Positions 1-7,603 of a stretch of 64,000 bases of DNA are shown here, one piece after another (within the stretch, counting starts at the first letter, position 1; each line of letters starts with the position of its first letter). This DNA is from Pseudomonas ekonensis. Lineage in GTDB: Bacteria; Pseudomonadota; Gammaproteobacteria; Pseudomonadales; Pseudomonadaceae. A model generated the notes under the pieces. The model ran no database searches. It was not told the DNA's origin and worked only from the letters and a program-made list of their open reading frames with translations. The stretch is taken from positions 1,703,501-1,767,500 of the forward strand of contig NZ_JAHSTS010000002.1 of NCBI RefSeq assembly GCF_019145435.1, in the 5' to 3' direction. The position numbers and the translations under genes were made by a program.

Positions 1-670
1 TGCTCTGGCGAATGCGGTAGCGCCACAGTCTCTGGCGGAACTGACGGCTGCCATATTGCGATCCCTGGTCGGAGTGGAACAGTAGTCCTTGAGGCTTTCC
101 ACGTTGTTCGTAAGCGACGTCCAGCGCTTTGACCACCAGCTCTCCATCCGGCTTTTCTGATAAGGCCCAACCAACCACTCTGCGTGCATAGAGATCCAGG
201 ACAACTGCCAGATAGTGCCATTTGCCCTGTGCCCAGACGTAAGTGATGTCTCCACACCAGACCTGATTTGGCGCTTCGACATCAAACGCTCGGTTCAAGG
301 TGTTCGGAATATCTGGCCGTTCCACTGTGGCCTTTTTGTACGCATGTGATCCTGGCTGCTTGCTGATCAATGCCAGCTCACGCATCAGGCTGCGGACCTT
401 GAACCGCCCGATTTGCTCACCCTCTTCTTGCATCATTGCCATGATGGTACGGCTGCCGGGCGCACTTCGACCTCGCGTGAACAACTCATTCACTCGACTG
501 CGCAACCGCAGTCGTTCAACGTCCGGAGTTCGCCTTCTGTGACGATGTGCGTAGTAACTTGAGCGAGTAACTTCGAACACTTCGCACAAACAATCAACGG
601 GCTCATGGTCGCTGAGCTGGCGGATCAGCGCGTACGCTCGAGATCTTCCGACATCAAGAGCGCGGTAGCC
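1..670 (-). CDS. IS3-family transposase OrfB (rve integrase domain), partial
   Basis: This is the catalytic half of the transposase, read in the -1 frame relative to OrfA. Translated by hand from 670 leftward, it gives an HTH_21 region (RSRVNELFTRGRSAPGSRTI, RFKVRSLMRELAL) and then the rve/DDE integrase core. The first catalytic Asp is in WCGDITYVW and the second in LFHSDQGSQY. The third residue (Glu) would lie beyond position 1, so the gene is truncated by the window, not visibly broken. No independent start codon is obvious, which fits production as an OrfAB fusion by frameshifting. Confidence 0.88.
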
Positions 671-933
671 TTTTTTAGTATCGATTTCTCGCGTTCAAGG
701 CGCGTGATCCGGGCTTCCAACTCTTGGATTATTTGCTGCTCTGGCGTCAACGCTTTGCTGGCCGGCGTTACGCCGCCGCGCTCCTGCTGAGACTGATTAA
801 CCCATCGGCGTAGTGCCGACTCGACCAGGCCGAGCGAACGGGCCGCTTCGGCATGGCTGTAGCCTTGATCGAGCACCAGGCAGGCAGCTTCGCGCTTGAA
901 CTCAGGGGTAAAGGTACGGCGTTGCTTGGTCAT
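625..933 (-). CDS. IS3-family transposase OrfA (helix-turn-helix protein)
   Basis: This 102-residue protein is the DNA-binding half of an IS3 transposase. Residues about 5-50 form the HTH_Tnp_1 helix-turn-helix (RRTFTPEFKREA, then AARSLGLVESALRRWV). Residues about 65-95 form the coiled coil/leucine-zipper region (EQQIIQELEARITRLEREK) through which OrfA multimerises. I chose the ATG at 933 because an AGAGAGG ribosome-binding site sits just upstream; an in-frame ATG at 957 lacks one. The reading frame ends at TGA 625-627, shortly after a slippery heptamer at 670-676, so some ribosomes should shift into orfB and make the full OrfAB transposase. Confidence 0.9.
   Translation of the reverse strand: MTKQRRTFTPEFKREAACLVLDQGYSHAEAARSLGLVESALRRWVNQSQQERGGVTPASKALTPEQQIIQELEARITRLEREKSILKKATALLMSEDLERTR
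670..676 (-). promoter_or_regulatory. Programmed -1 frameshift heptamer A AAA AAG of the IS3 element
   Basis: On the minus strand the OrfA codons read CTA AAA AAG across this site, which places the canonical A AAA AAG slippery heptamer in the zero frame. A -1 slip here continues in the orfB frame as KKGYRALDVGRSRAYALI. That frame stays open to the left edge of the window. Position and frame are exactly what IS3 elements use to make OrfAB. Confidence 0.85.
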
Positions 934-1047
934 CGGACACCTCTCTGTGGCGAGCATTCTCGCCTAAATGGGTGTCCGGGGTTAGTAGACCACTACACAT
1001 GGGTGTTCGACGTCTGAGCAAAAATCTGATCTCAGTAGCCAAGATCA

Positions 1048-1088
1048 ACCGTTAAAGGAGAAAAGCCGCCTTCGTCAACGGTTTTTTC
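1048..1088. terminator. Weak hairpin followed by T-tract in the IS-methyltransferase gap
   Basis: The 266-base gap between the IS end and the methyltransferase contains an AACCGTT/AACGGTT inverted repeat with a 23-base loop, followed by TTTTT. It may be the leftover terminator of an upstream gene displaced by the IS. The rest of the gap shows no gene. The long loop makes this a weak call. Confidence 0.25.
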
Positions 1089-1263
1089 AAACTGGGTTGT
1101 GAGCTAGGTCTCCAATGAGGATAATCACAAATCGCGACGAGTAAGGCAGGCGGATACTCTGAATAGTTGGGGTAATCGCCCGGCGAAAGGGTAAGGCCGC
1201 CGGCACCGGAGCGGGCACAAAAAGCTCTATATTTTCCGAGCGCAAATCAGCAGCGGACCGCAC

Positions 1264-2385
1264 ATGCCTCGAACTCTCGCCTATGAGCGTGACAATGCTC
1301 TCAACGCTATCTGCCCATACTTCACGATGTTTCCGCTCGAGTATCCACTCGAGGTACTCGAGCAGTACCGTAAGGCAAACCCGGTAGTGATGGACCCGTT
1401 TTGCGGTCGCGGAACAACGCTGTTTGCTGCGCGCAAGCTGGGGCTGTCCGCCCGCGGTATTGATAGCTCTCCGATTGCAATCGCTATCGCCCGTGCGAAG
1501 CTAGCCGCGGTCTATACCACGAAGGCGTTGGCTTTGGCTAAGCGCTACATCAAAGAGTACGACTCATCCGCAGTACCAGATAACAGCTTCTTCCAAACTG
1601 CATTTCACCCCTACGTGCTGCGAAGGGTCTGTGCAATACGCGAAGGGCTACTTCGAGTGGGGCGTGACACTGATACGACAGTTATCCTCCGCGCCGCGAT
1701 GCTAGGTTGCCTGCATGGCCCGATGAGTAAGACACCAGATCGGCACTCTTATTTTTCGAATCAAATGCCGCGCACATTTTCCTCCAAGCCGGATTACTCT
1801 GTGCGCTATTGGGAGGAAAAGGGGCTAGTGGCGCCTGATCTGGATGTTCTAAAGGTGTTGCAGCGCAAGCTTATGCGCCTTGATAGCACTCACCTGCCTA
1901 AGACAGGAGTATTGACAGATGTGCGGAAGGGAGACTCTCGAATAGCGGCCTCGCTGCCGCCTTGTCGAGACTTCTCCGTTGTCGTCACATCGCCGCCGTA
2001 CTACGGCATGCGTACTTATGTCGAGGATCAGTGGCTGAGGAATTGGTTTCTGGGAGGGCCGGACCACGTCGTTTATGGTAATAGCGAACAGCTTCAGCAC
2101 GCAGGAACTGATTCATTCGCAGAGTCTCTTGGCAAAGTTTGGAGAAACATGGCCAGGACGAAAGCTGAAGACTTGGATATGCACATCCGCTTCGGAATCA
2201 TCCCATCTTCAAAGGTCGATGCGAAAGCTTTAATCCGCGCCTCTTTAGAGGCTTCGGGTGTGCACTGGGACGAGGTCTCTGTGCGTAGTGCAAAAACTGC
2301 TGCATCTGGAAAGCGCCAGGCCGATCACATGGCCGCGGGCTCAGCTGCGGCCAAAGAATATGACTTCCATGTAAGAAGAAGCTAG
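1264..2385 (+). CDS. DNA methyltransferase (N6-adenine/N4-cytosine type), defence-associated
   Basis: This 373-residue protein has the two hallmark motifs of amino-methyltransferases acting on DNA. The SAM-binding motif I (DPFCGRGTT) is at about residues 44-52 and the catalytic motif IV (TSPPYYG) at about 243-249. TSPPY is commonest in N4-cytosine enzymes, but the target base cannot be settled by eye. Motif I precedes motif IV, the order of alpha/gamma-type enzymes. No separate specificity subunit is visible. The gene ends 9 bp before the nuclease-helicase at 2395, so the two are probably co-transcribed. By analogy with restriction-modification, BREX and DISARM, it would mark self DNA. Base composition is less GC-rich than the core genes, consistent with transfer. 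Confidence 0.85.
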   Translation: MPRTLAYERDNALNAICPYFTMFPLEYPLEVLEQYRKANPVVMDPFCGRGTTLFAARKLGLSARGIDSSPIAIAIARAKLAAVYTTKALALAKRYIKEYDSSAVPDNSFFQTAFHPYVLRRVCAIREGLLRVGRDTDTTVILRAAMLGCLHGPMSKTPDRHSYFSNQMPRTFSSKPDYSVRYWEEKGLVAPDLDVLKVLQRKLMRLDSTHLPKTGVLTDVRKGDSRIAASLPPCRDFSVVVTSPPYYGMRTYVEDQWLRNWFLGGPDHVVYGNSEQLQHAGTDSFAESLGKVWRNMARTKAEDLDMHIRFGIIPSSKVDAKALIRASLEASGVHWDEVSVRSAKTAASGKRQADHMAAGSAAAKEYDFHVRRS

Positions 2386-2394
2386 GGAGAGAAG

Positions 2395-5300
2395 ATGGCT
2401 ACTGCAGGAGGCTCCATCCAGTTAAAGGTATCGAAGAGTACCTTGTCGATGTTCCTTCGAACCAAATGCGACAAGGAGTTGTTCCTATCGTTGCACGACA
2501 AGAAGGCAATGGCGGCTGCAGGCCTTCCTGAGCCCATCAAACGCCCTGGCATTGGCATCCTGGCTGTGCATGGAAAAGACTTCGAAGTTGCCAGAAACGA
2601 TCAGCTCGTACGCCTTTTCGGCGGCATAGTGCAGTACTCAAAAAACGCCAACCAGTACGGGACCGTCGACCTACAGTCGGTACTGACGGCAGTGACGTCT
2701 GCACCCCAGCTCATCTTGCAAGGACACTTTTCTATTGGAGCACAGCAGTCAACCGTGCTTTCAACGATAGGGGTGGATGCGGCAGACATTTCGCAGATTC
2801 CCCCCATAACCGACTTCGTACCCGATATCTTTTACATTAGGGACGCACAAGCGGGGGACCAAGAAGTTCTACCAAACGGGACCCGCGGCCCAATAAATGA
2901 GCTGGTTGAGCCTAGGAAAGCTATTTGCGTTTTCGACGTCAAGCACACCTCCGAGTCAAACCCGAGCTACTGCTCGGAGATTGCGATGTATGCAGTGATG
3001 CTAGCAAATTGGCTACAAGCCCGGCCGCAGCTCGCCTGCCGCTTTTTTGTAAGTCTCGACGCGAGACTGTGGACACGGCACAACCAAGTTGACAGTAATC
3101 TCGACAAAGCTGAGACACAGGCTGGTACTACCCAGCAGGCGTTACTCGATGCGTTGATAGCGGACTCGGAAGATGCTCAGCTTCGATTCTACCTGCCGAC
3201 TATCCGTAGTTTCTTCAACGATGTAGCTCGGGTTGTGCGCATGGGCAAAACACCTGGGCAGGGCTGGCAGGCGCTAGACTGGCACATTTCGGGCAGTTGC
3301 AGCGCATGTGACTGGCTGGGTGACAGGCGCCACATGGGCCAGGCCCATCGAAATGTCGTAGACGTAAACCCTGGGCACTACTGCATGCCTCTAGCAGAGT
3401 CTACAGGTCACCTTTGCTTAGTTCCCGGTATCACGCGAGGAGCCAAAAAGGTCCTCCATCAGAATACCGTGGCTGACACTGCAGCGCTTGCCGGTGCACT
3501 GGGCCATCCTGCTTTGCAGTTACACACTCTCTTGAAAAAAGAGGCTAAGGCTTTTCCCGCACGGTCGGCAGCCATCAACTCCGGCAATGTTTCCAGAGAC
3601 ACCACAGGTGCTATTGCTTCGTTGGTCCGTGCCGCAAACATCTTGCTCTACGCGAGCATCAACTTTGACTCCAGCTCCGGATTCTTAACAGGTCTTGCGC
3701 TCAGCGGTGTTGCAACCACCTTCACAGCTGGCCAGTCACCACGCCGCTTGCGACCGGTCCCCTTCATTGTTGACGATAAGTCATTATTAGCGGAATGGGT
3801 CGCACTGGAAGGATTCCTTACCCAAATTGCCACGTGGATCGAAACTGCCGAGCAAATGAAGGGGGGGACGTCTATTACAGGACAAATCCACTTCTGGGAA
3901 CAGCGGCAGTTCCAAGAGCTTTGCAACGCAATGGGAAGGCATTTACCTAGAGTCCTAGCGCTGTCTGCCCGACGGGCAAAGGCGCTTGCATGGGTTTTCG
4001 CTGGCGATGAAATGCTTGAGCGTGCCGACGCGGTTGAAGCGGCAACCATTGTAACTGTCGAGGACATTGTTAGACGGCTGGTTTTCGCGCCAAGCCGACA
4101 TGTCATCACATTGTTCGATACTGTCGAGCGCTACCGACGCAGCCAATACTCGCCTGCAATCACGGATTCCTACTACCGTGAATATCTGAACAACGGTATC
4201 CCACGTGAGCGAATATACGAGCTATGGGCGCATACCCCGCAGGTGAAGCGTGGTGCTACTAGCATTCCTCGAAATACTCTCATCGCCCAGTACTCAGACG
4301 CCTTGGAGCGGCAGTCATCAGCTCTAGAAAGCGTATGCGAGAAGCTACGTGAGGACTACCGCGGCCAGTTTCGGGCTAGGGAGGCGCGTATTCCTGTCTC
4401 GGTCCCTCGCGGGGCCTCGAGTGTAGCCTTCGACGCCAAGCTTTGGCTGTGGTGGGACGATCTGGATTTCAACACTTCGCAACTCGACGCTCATATCGGG
4501 CTTTCGATGGATGGCGAGAGGCGGGAGGCGGTATATGAAGCCATCGTTCTGCATACTGGTACACACCTCAGCGGTGATCTCTACCAGTTCAACGTCGCCC
4601 CAAGCTCGTCTGAGGCAAAGTTTAAAGAGGACTCTAGGCTGACTATTGGCAAGATAGGCACGCCGGGGATGCCACTGCAACGGGTGGGCAGCATTGTTGG
4701 TTCTAGCGCACCTCCGTTTCATGGTACGCCCGAGGTGCTACAAATGCCCCTTTGGTCTGCAGTAGAGGCTCGCCTGGTTGCATTCGACCGTGTGCGTCTT
4801 ACCGCGCAAGTTGAAATTATTTGCCGCAGGGACGCCAACCTCGTGCCGTACCTAATGCAGCACAGTTGCTTCTCGCTTTTGAACGACATATTCCTCGTCG
4901 AAGCCAAGAAGCCAAAAATGTTTAACTGGGCGGAATTTAGCCAACCAATTCTTCAGGCCATTGGTAACCCTCGTATCGCGACACCGGATCCCAACGCAGT
5001 GCGCGCGATCGGCGTAGCGCCCCCTGCCCGTCGCACATACGATGCGGAATCTCCTGCAGCGAGGGTTCTCTGGGTTCCTGGAGTCCTTCAGCAGCAGGTT
5101 GTTTTGACGGGAGCCACTGCTGGTGCGCTCGCCAACGCCGTTCAAACCTCTCACTCTCTTAACAATTCACAACGCGACGCAATCGTGCATGCCTTGGAAA
5201 GGCAGCTAACCGTTATCTGGGGACCACCTGGCACCGGTAAGACAAACACTCTTGCTGCGATGCTCCACGCCATGACGGTGCAGGCAGTTACATCTAGTAC

Positions 5301-6639
5301 GCCGTTGCGAGTTCTAGTAACAGGGCCAACTTACAAGGCGGTGGAAGAGGTGATGCACCGTGCTGCTAAGTTCTTGTCCCAAGACCCGATCGCAAGATGC
5401 GCAATGTTCGTCGGCTACTCTAAAGGGCGGGCACTGGGATCTGCGTCCCAAGGTATTGCTTCACACATTACCTATGACAGCATGGTGTTTGAGGTAGGCA
5501 ACGCTGAGTGGCAGGATTGCACTCAGCTTCTCGCGAGTAGTTCAGGGGTGACGATCGTCGGCTGCCAGGTTATGCAGAGCCGTCAGTTCGCAAAAGCACT
5601 TGGCGCAAGCGCGCTTCATCCAGTGTTTGATGTAGTAGTTGTTGATGAAAGTTCCCAAGTCCCAGTGCCTAAGGCGCTTGCTGCATTCAGCGGGCTGCGG
5701 GACGATGCTCGGGTGATAATAGCTGGGGACCATCTGCAAATGCCTCCAATCTCTTCAATCGAGGCACCGAAAGATGCTGCTTACTTGGTTGGGAGCATTC
5801 AGACGTATTTGCTGGACCGTCCCTTTGCGGTTCGCGTGCAAAAATGCGTGCTGGATACCAACTATCGTTCTGCCGACCACATCGTAGATTTCGCGCGTAC
5901 CATCGGCTATCCGCAGAGTCTTACAGCCGCTTACGGCAACTGCCGCCTGCACATGATACAACCACCCGCATTACGCCCAGACTACTGGCCTAGCTTTCCA
6001 TGGGCACAGGTATTCGACCGCGTACTGCACCCTGATACAAGGGTCGCCACCGTGCTGCACGATGATGATATCTCATCGCAAGGAAATAGGTACGAGGCGC
6101 AAATTGTAGCTAACTTGGTTCGTGGCCTGAGACACTCAGTGAGTGGTGCGCTCGACAATTGGGGCCTCCATCCCAAATCCCACTTCACACCGAGCGCTCT
6201 AGAGTTTTGGTCTGAGTGCGTGGGCATCGTGACCCCCCACCGCGCGCAGCGGGCTTTGGTGGTACAGGCATTGACTGAAATATGGCCCACTGAGGCGGAC
6301 CATATTTCGGATGCGGTCGACACCGTTGAACGGTTCCAAGGGGGAGAGCGCCATACCATCATAGTGACCTTCGGCGTCGCAGATGTTGACGTCATTAGCG
6401 GAGAAGAAACGTTCTTAATGCAGCTGGAGCGTACCAATGTCGCAATCTCCCGTGCGATGGCAAAGTGTATCGTTGTCATGCCACGAGCACTTGCTGCTCA
6501 TGTGCCAGAGGACAAGCGAGCGCTTGAAACGGCCTTCGCCATCAAGGACTTTGTGGAGGACTTCTGCAATCAGCGTGTAGACGACATGTTGCAATCTCCC
6601 TTGGGCAACCGCGGAGTCCAGATCCGATACAGATCCTGA
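2395..6639 (+). CDS. Dna2-like protein: Fe-S PD-(D/E)XK nuclease fused to SF1 helicase
   Basis: This 1414-residue protein probably unwinds and cuts DNA. The N-terminal part has a Cas4/AddB/Dna2-type nuclease: P143-D144 (VPDIFY), D181-V-K183 (FDVKHTS) and a downstream EIAMYA helix. Four cysteines, C25, C302, C305 and C330, are spaced as in 4Fe-4S nucleases: one before the fold and three after it. The C-terminal third is a superfamily 1 helicase of the AAA_11/AAA_12 (Upf1/Dna2) kind: Walker A GPPGTGKT at 943-950, Walker B VDESSQ at 1083-1088, motif III GDHLQMPP, and motif VI RTNVAISRA at 1346-1354. The middle 500 residues are unassigned. It follows a DNA methyltransferase by 9 bp, which suggests a two-gene defence system with self-marking. 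I do not recognise the pair as a named system. Confidence 0.85.
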   Translation: MATAGGSIQLKVSKSTLSMFLRTKCDKELFLSLHDKKAMAAAGLPEPIKRPGIGILAVHGKDFEVARNDQLVRLFGGIVQYSKNANQYGTVDLQSVLTAVTSAPQLILQGHFSIGAQQSTVLSTIGVDAADISQIPPITDFVPDIFYIRDAQAGDQEVLPNGTRGPINELVEPRKAICVFDVKHTSESNPSYCSEIAMYAVMLANWLQARPQLACRFFVSLDARLWTRHNQVDSNLDKAETQAGTTQQALLDALIADSEDAQLRFYLPTIRSFFNDVARVVRMGKTPGQGWQALDWHISGSCSACDWLGDRRHMGQAHRNVVDVNPGHYCMPLAESTGHLCLVPGITRGAKKVLHQNTVADTAALAGALGHPALQLHTLLKKEAKAFPARSAAINSGNVSRDTTGAIASLVRAANILLYASINFDSSSGFLTGLALSGVATTFTAGQSPRRLRPVPFIVDDKSLLAEWVALEGFLTQIATWIETAEQMKGGTSITGQIHFWEQRQFQELCNAMGRHLPRVLALSARRAKALAWVFAGDEMLERADAVEAATIVTVEDIVRRLVFAPSRHVITLFDTVERYRRSQYSPAITDSYYREYLNNGIPRERIYELWAHTPQVKRGATSIPRNTLIAQYSDALERQSSALESVCEKLREDYRGQFRAREARIPVSVPRGASSVAFDAKLWLWWDDLDFNTSQLDAHIGLSMDGERREAVYEAIVLHTGTHLSGDLYQFNVAPSSSEAKFKEDSRLTIGKIGTPGMPLQRVGSIVGSSAPPFHGTPEVLQMPLWSAVEARLVAFDRVRLTAQVEIICRRDANLVPYLMQHSCFSLLNDIFLVEAKKPKMFNWAEFSQPILQAIGNPRIATPDPNAVRAIGVAPPARRTYDAESPAARVLWVPGVLQQQVVLTGATAGALANAVQTSHSLNNSQRDAIVHALERQLTVIWGPPGTGKTNTLAAMLHAMTVQAVTSSTPLRVLVTGPTYKAVEEVMHRAAKFLSQDPIARCAMFVGYSKGRALGSASQGIASHITYDSMVFEVGNAEWQDCTQLLASSSGVTIVGCQVMQSRQFAKALGASALHPVFDVVVVDESSQVPVPKALAAFSGLRDDARVIIAGDHLQMPPISSIEAPKDAAYLVGSIQTYLLDRPFAVRVQKCVLDTNYRSADHIVDFARTIGYPQSLTAAYGNCRLHMIQPPALRPDYWPSFPWAQVFDRVLHPDTRVATVLHDDDISSQGNRYEAQIVANLVRGLRHSVSGALDNWGLHPKSHFTPSALEFWSECVGIVTPHRAQRALVVQALTEIWPTEADHISDAVDTVERFQGGERHTIIVTFGVADVDVISGEETFLMQLERTNVAISRAMAKCIVVMPRALAAHVPEDKRALETAFAIKDFVEDFCNQRVDDMLQSPLGNRGVQIRYRS

Positions 6640-6726
6640 TTCCTGGCCATTGGCTAGGGCGTTAGCCCTCATTCGTGAGCAACCGTCCCTAGCCGATACC
6701 GGCCGCAACCCCAAGCATGGGCTAGC

Positions 6727-6757
6727 CAGTCAGTCAGTCAGTCAGTCAGTCAGTCAG
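6727..6757. repeat. Tetranucleotide microsatellite (CAGT), 7 full copies plus CAG
   Basis: CAGT is repeated perfectly seven times and followed by CAG, 88 bp downstream of the helicase stop. Such tetranucleotide tracts can change length by slippage. This one is intergenic, so any effect would be on transcript spacing or on a neighbouring regulatory site, not on a reading frame. Confidence 0.95.
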
Positions 6758-6843
6758 CAAAACGGTTGAAGAAATTCGAAGAGCAACTGGGATATTTTTA
6801 GAGATAGTGTGACTAATACCTAAAAATAATTTGCATATAAATT

Positions 6844-7023
6844 ATGCATTTGCGTGTCTATTCGATTCCTAGCGCCGCGTCAATCAGGCCGGGCGCCGCT
6901 ATCAGTCGCGATATCGGTCTTCGACGAATCCTGTGCGTCGCCACGGCAGTCACCATCCTGTCGCCAACTGCCAGGCCAGAAACGGCGGAGGCTGTCGCCA
7001 GGCACTGGAAAATCCGCTTGTAG
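6844..7023 (+). CDS. Possible small ORF in the gap between the two defence modules
   Basis: The 556-base gap 6640-7195 holds the CAGT repeat, an AT-rich stretch around 6800-6845 that could carry a promoter for the next operon, and this 59-codon frame. The translation has a basic stretch followed by a hydrophobic stretch (RRILCVATAVTILSPTARP) resembling a signal sequence. There is no convincing ribosome-binding site before ATG 6844, and other frames are open too. It may be a gene remnant or noise; I assign no function. Confidence 0.15.
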   Translation: MHLRVYSIPSAASIRPGAAISRDIGLRRILCVATAVTILSPTARPETAEAVARHWKIRL

Positions 7024-7195
7024 GCGGCCCACGCTCCCCCCTCAAATGACATAGCGAATGCAGGCAAGCAATTCGGCTGGCAGACAGTGAGCGAGAGAAA
7101 ACAAAATGCCTGCGTCAATAGCGAAAGGTCTTACAATACGAAGCCCGATATCCTACAGATCTTTTGCCCCTCACTGATACCCAAGAGATAGCCCC

Positions 7196-7579
7196 GTGAG
7201 TGACTCAGACAGCTCATCCGCGCCACTGGTTGACATAACGAAGCTTGCCGCATCCCTTCAGCGTTTCGCAGATGATCGCGACTGGCAACAGTTCCACTCC
7301 CCGAAAAATCTGATCCTGGCTCTCACTGGCGAGGTAGGAGAGCTGTGCGAGATTTTCCAATGGATGAGCGATGCCGATTCGCTCTCCGCCGCAAAAAGCC
7401 CGGAAATGGGCCAAGCAGTCAAGGACGAATTGGCGGACGTACTAATGTACCTGGTTCGCCTGAGCAGCGTACTCGGCGTTGATCTCAACGAAGCGGTGAC
7501 ACGGAAACTCGCCTCGAACGGCCAGAAATATCCCGTGGATAAAGCCAAAAGCAGCAGCAAAAAGTATGACCGACTCTGA
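7196..7579 (+). CDS. MazG-like nucleotide pyrophosphohydrolase
   Basis: This 127-residue all-alpha NTP pyrophosphohydrolase belongs to the MazG/RS21-C6 (dCTPase-like) family, which splits NTPs or dNTPs to NMP and pyrophosphate. The metal-binding pattern is intact: E46-x-x-E49 in GEVGELCE and E78-x-x-D81 in KDELADVL. Length is normal for a single-domain member. The start is GTG at 7196. It lies 24 bp before the DUF2075 ATPase gene and almost certainly forms an operon with it. In a defence setting, an enzyme that hydrolyses nucleotides could starve phage replication or clear a signal nucleotide. That role is inference from the neighbourhood. Confidence 0.88.
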   Translation: MSDSDSSSAPLVDITKLAASLQRFADDRDWQQFHSPKNLILALTGEVGELCEIFQWMSDADSLSAAKSPEMGQAVKDELADVLMYLVRLSSVLGVDLNEAVTRKLASNGQKYPVDKAKSSSKKYDRL

Positions 7580-7603
7580 TCAACCCGAATCTAAGGACAA
7601 CCC

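Larger units (their letters stand above)
1..997 (-). mobile_element. IS3-family insertion sequence, cut by the window edge
   Basis: The element runs leftward out of the window. It carries an orfA/orfB transposase pair in the IS3 arrangement, with orfB in the -1 frame. Its right edge reads, on the minus strand from 997, TGTAGTGGTCTACTAACC, which fits an IS3-family terminal inverted repeat starting with TG. The bases just outside, 998-1000 (CAT), are where a short target duplication would lie, but the other end is not in view. The element borders the low-GC defence island and may mark one side of the transferred segment. The IS subgroup was not determined. Confidence 0.9.

Noticed and set aside
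2395..3400. Cas4 of a CRISPR system
   Set aside because: The nuclease resembles Cas4 but is fused to a helicase, and neither other cas genes nor repeats are present.
1264..6639. DISARM, BREX or classical type I/III restriction system
   Set aside because: No DrmB, PLD nuclease, PglZ, BrxL, HsdS or Res-type subunit is present. The helicase is SF1 Dna2/Upf1-like with a Cas4-type nuclease, not an SF2 enzyme.
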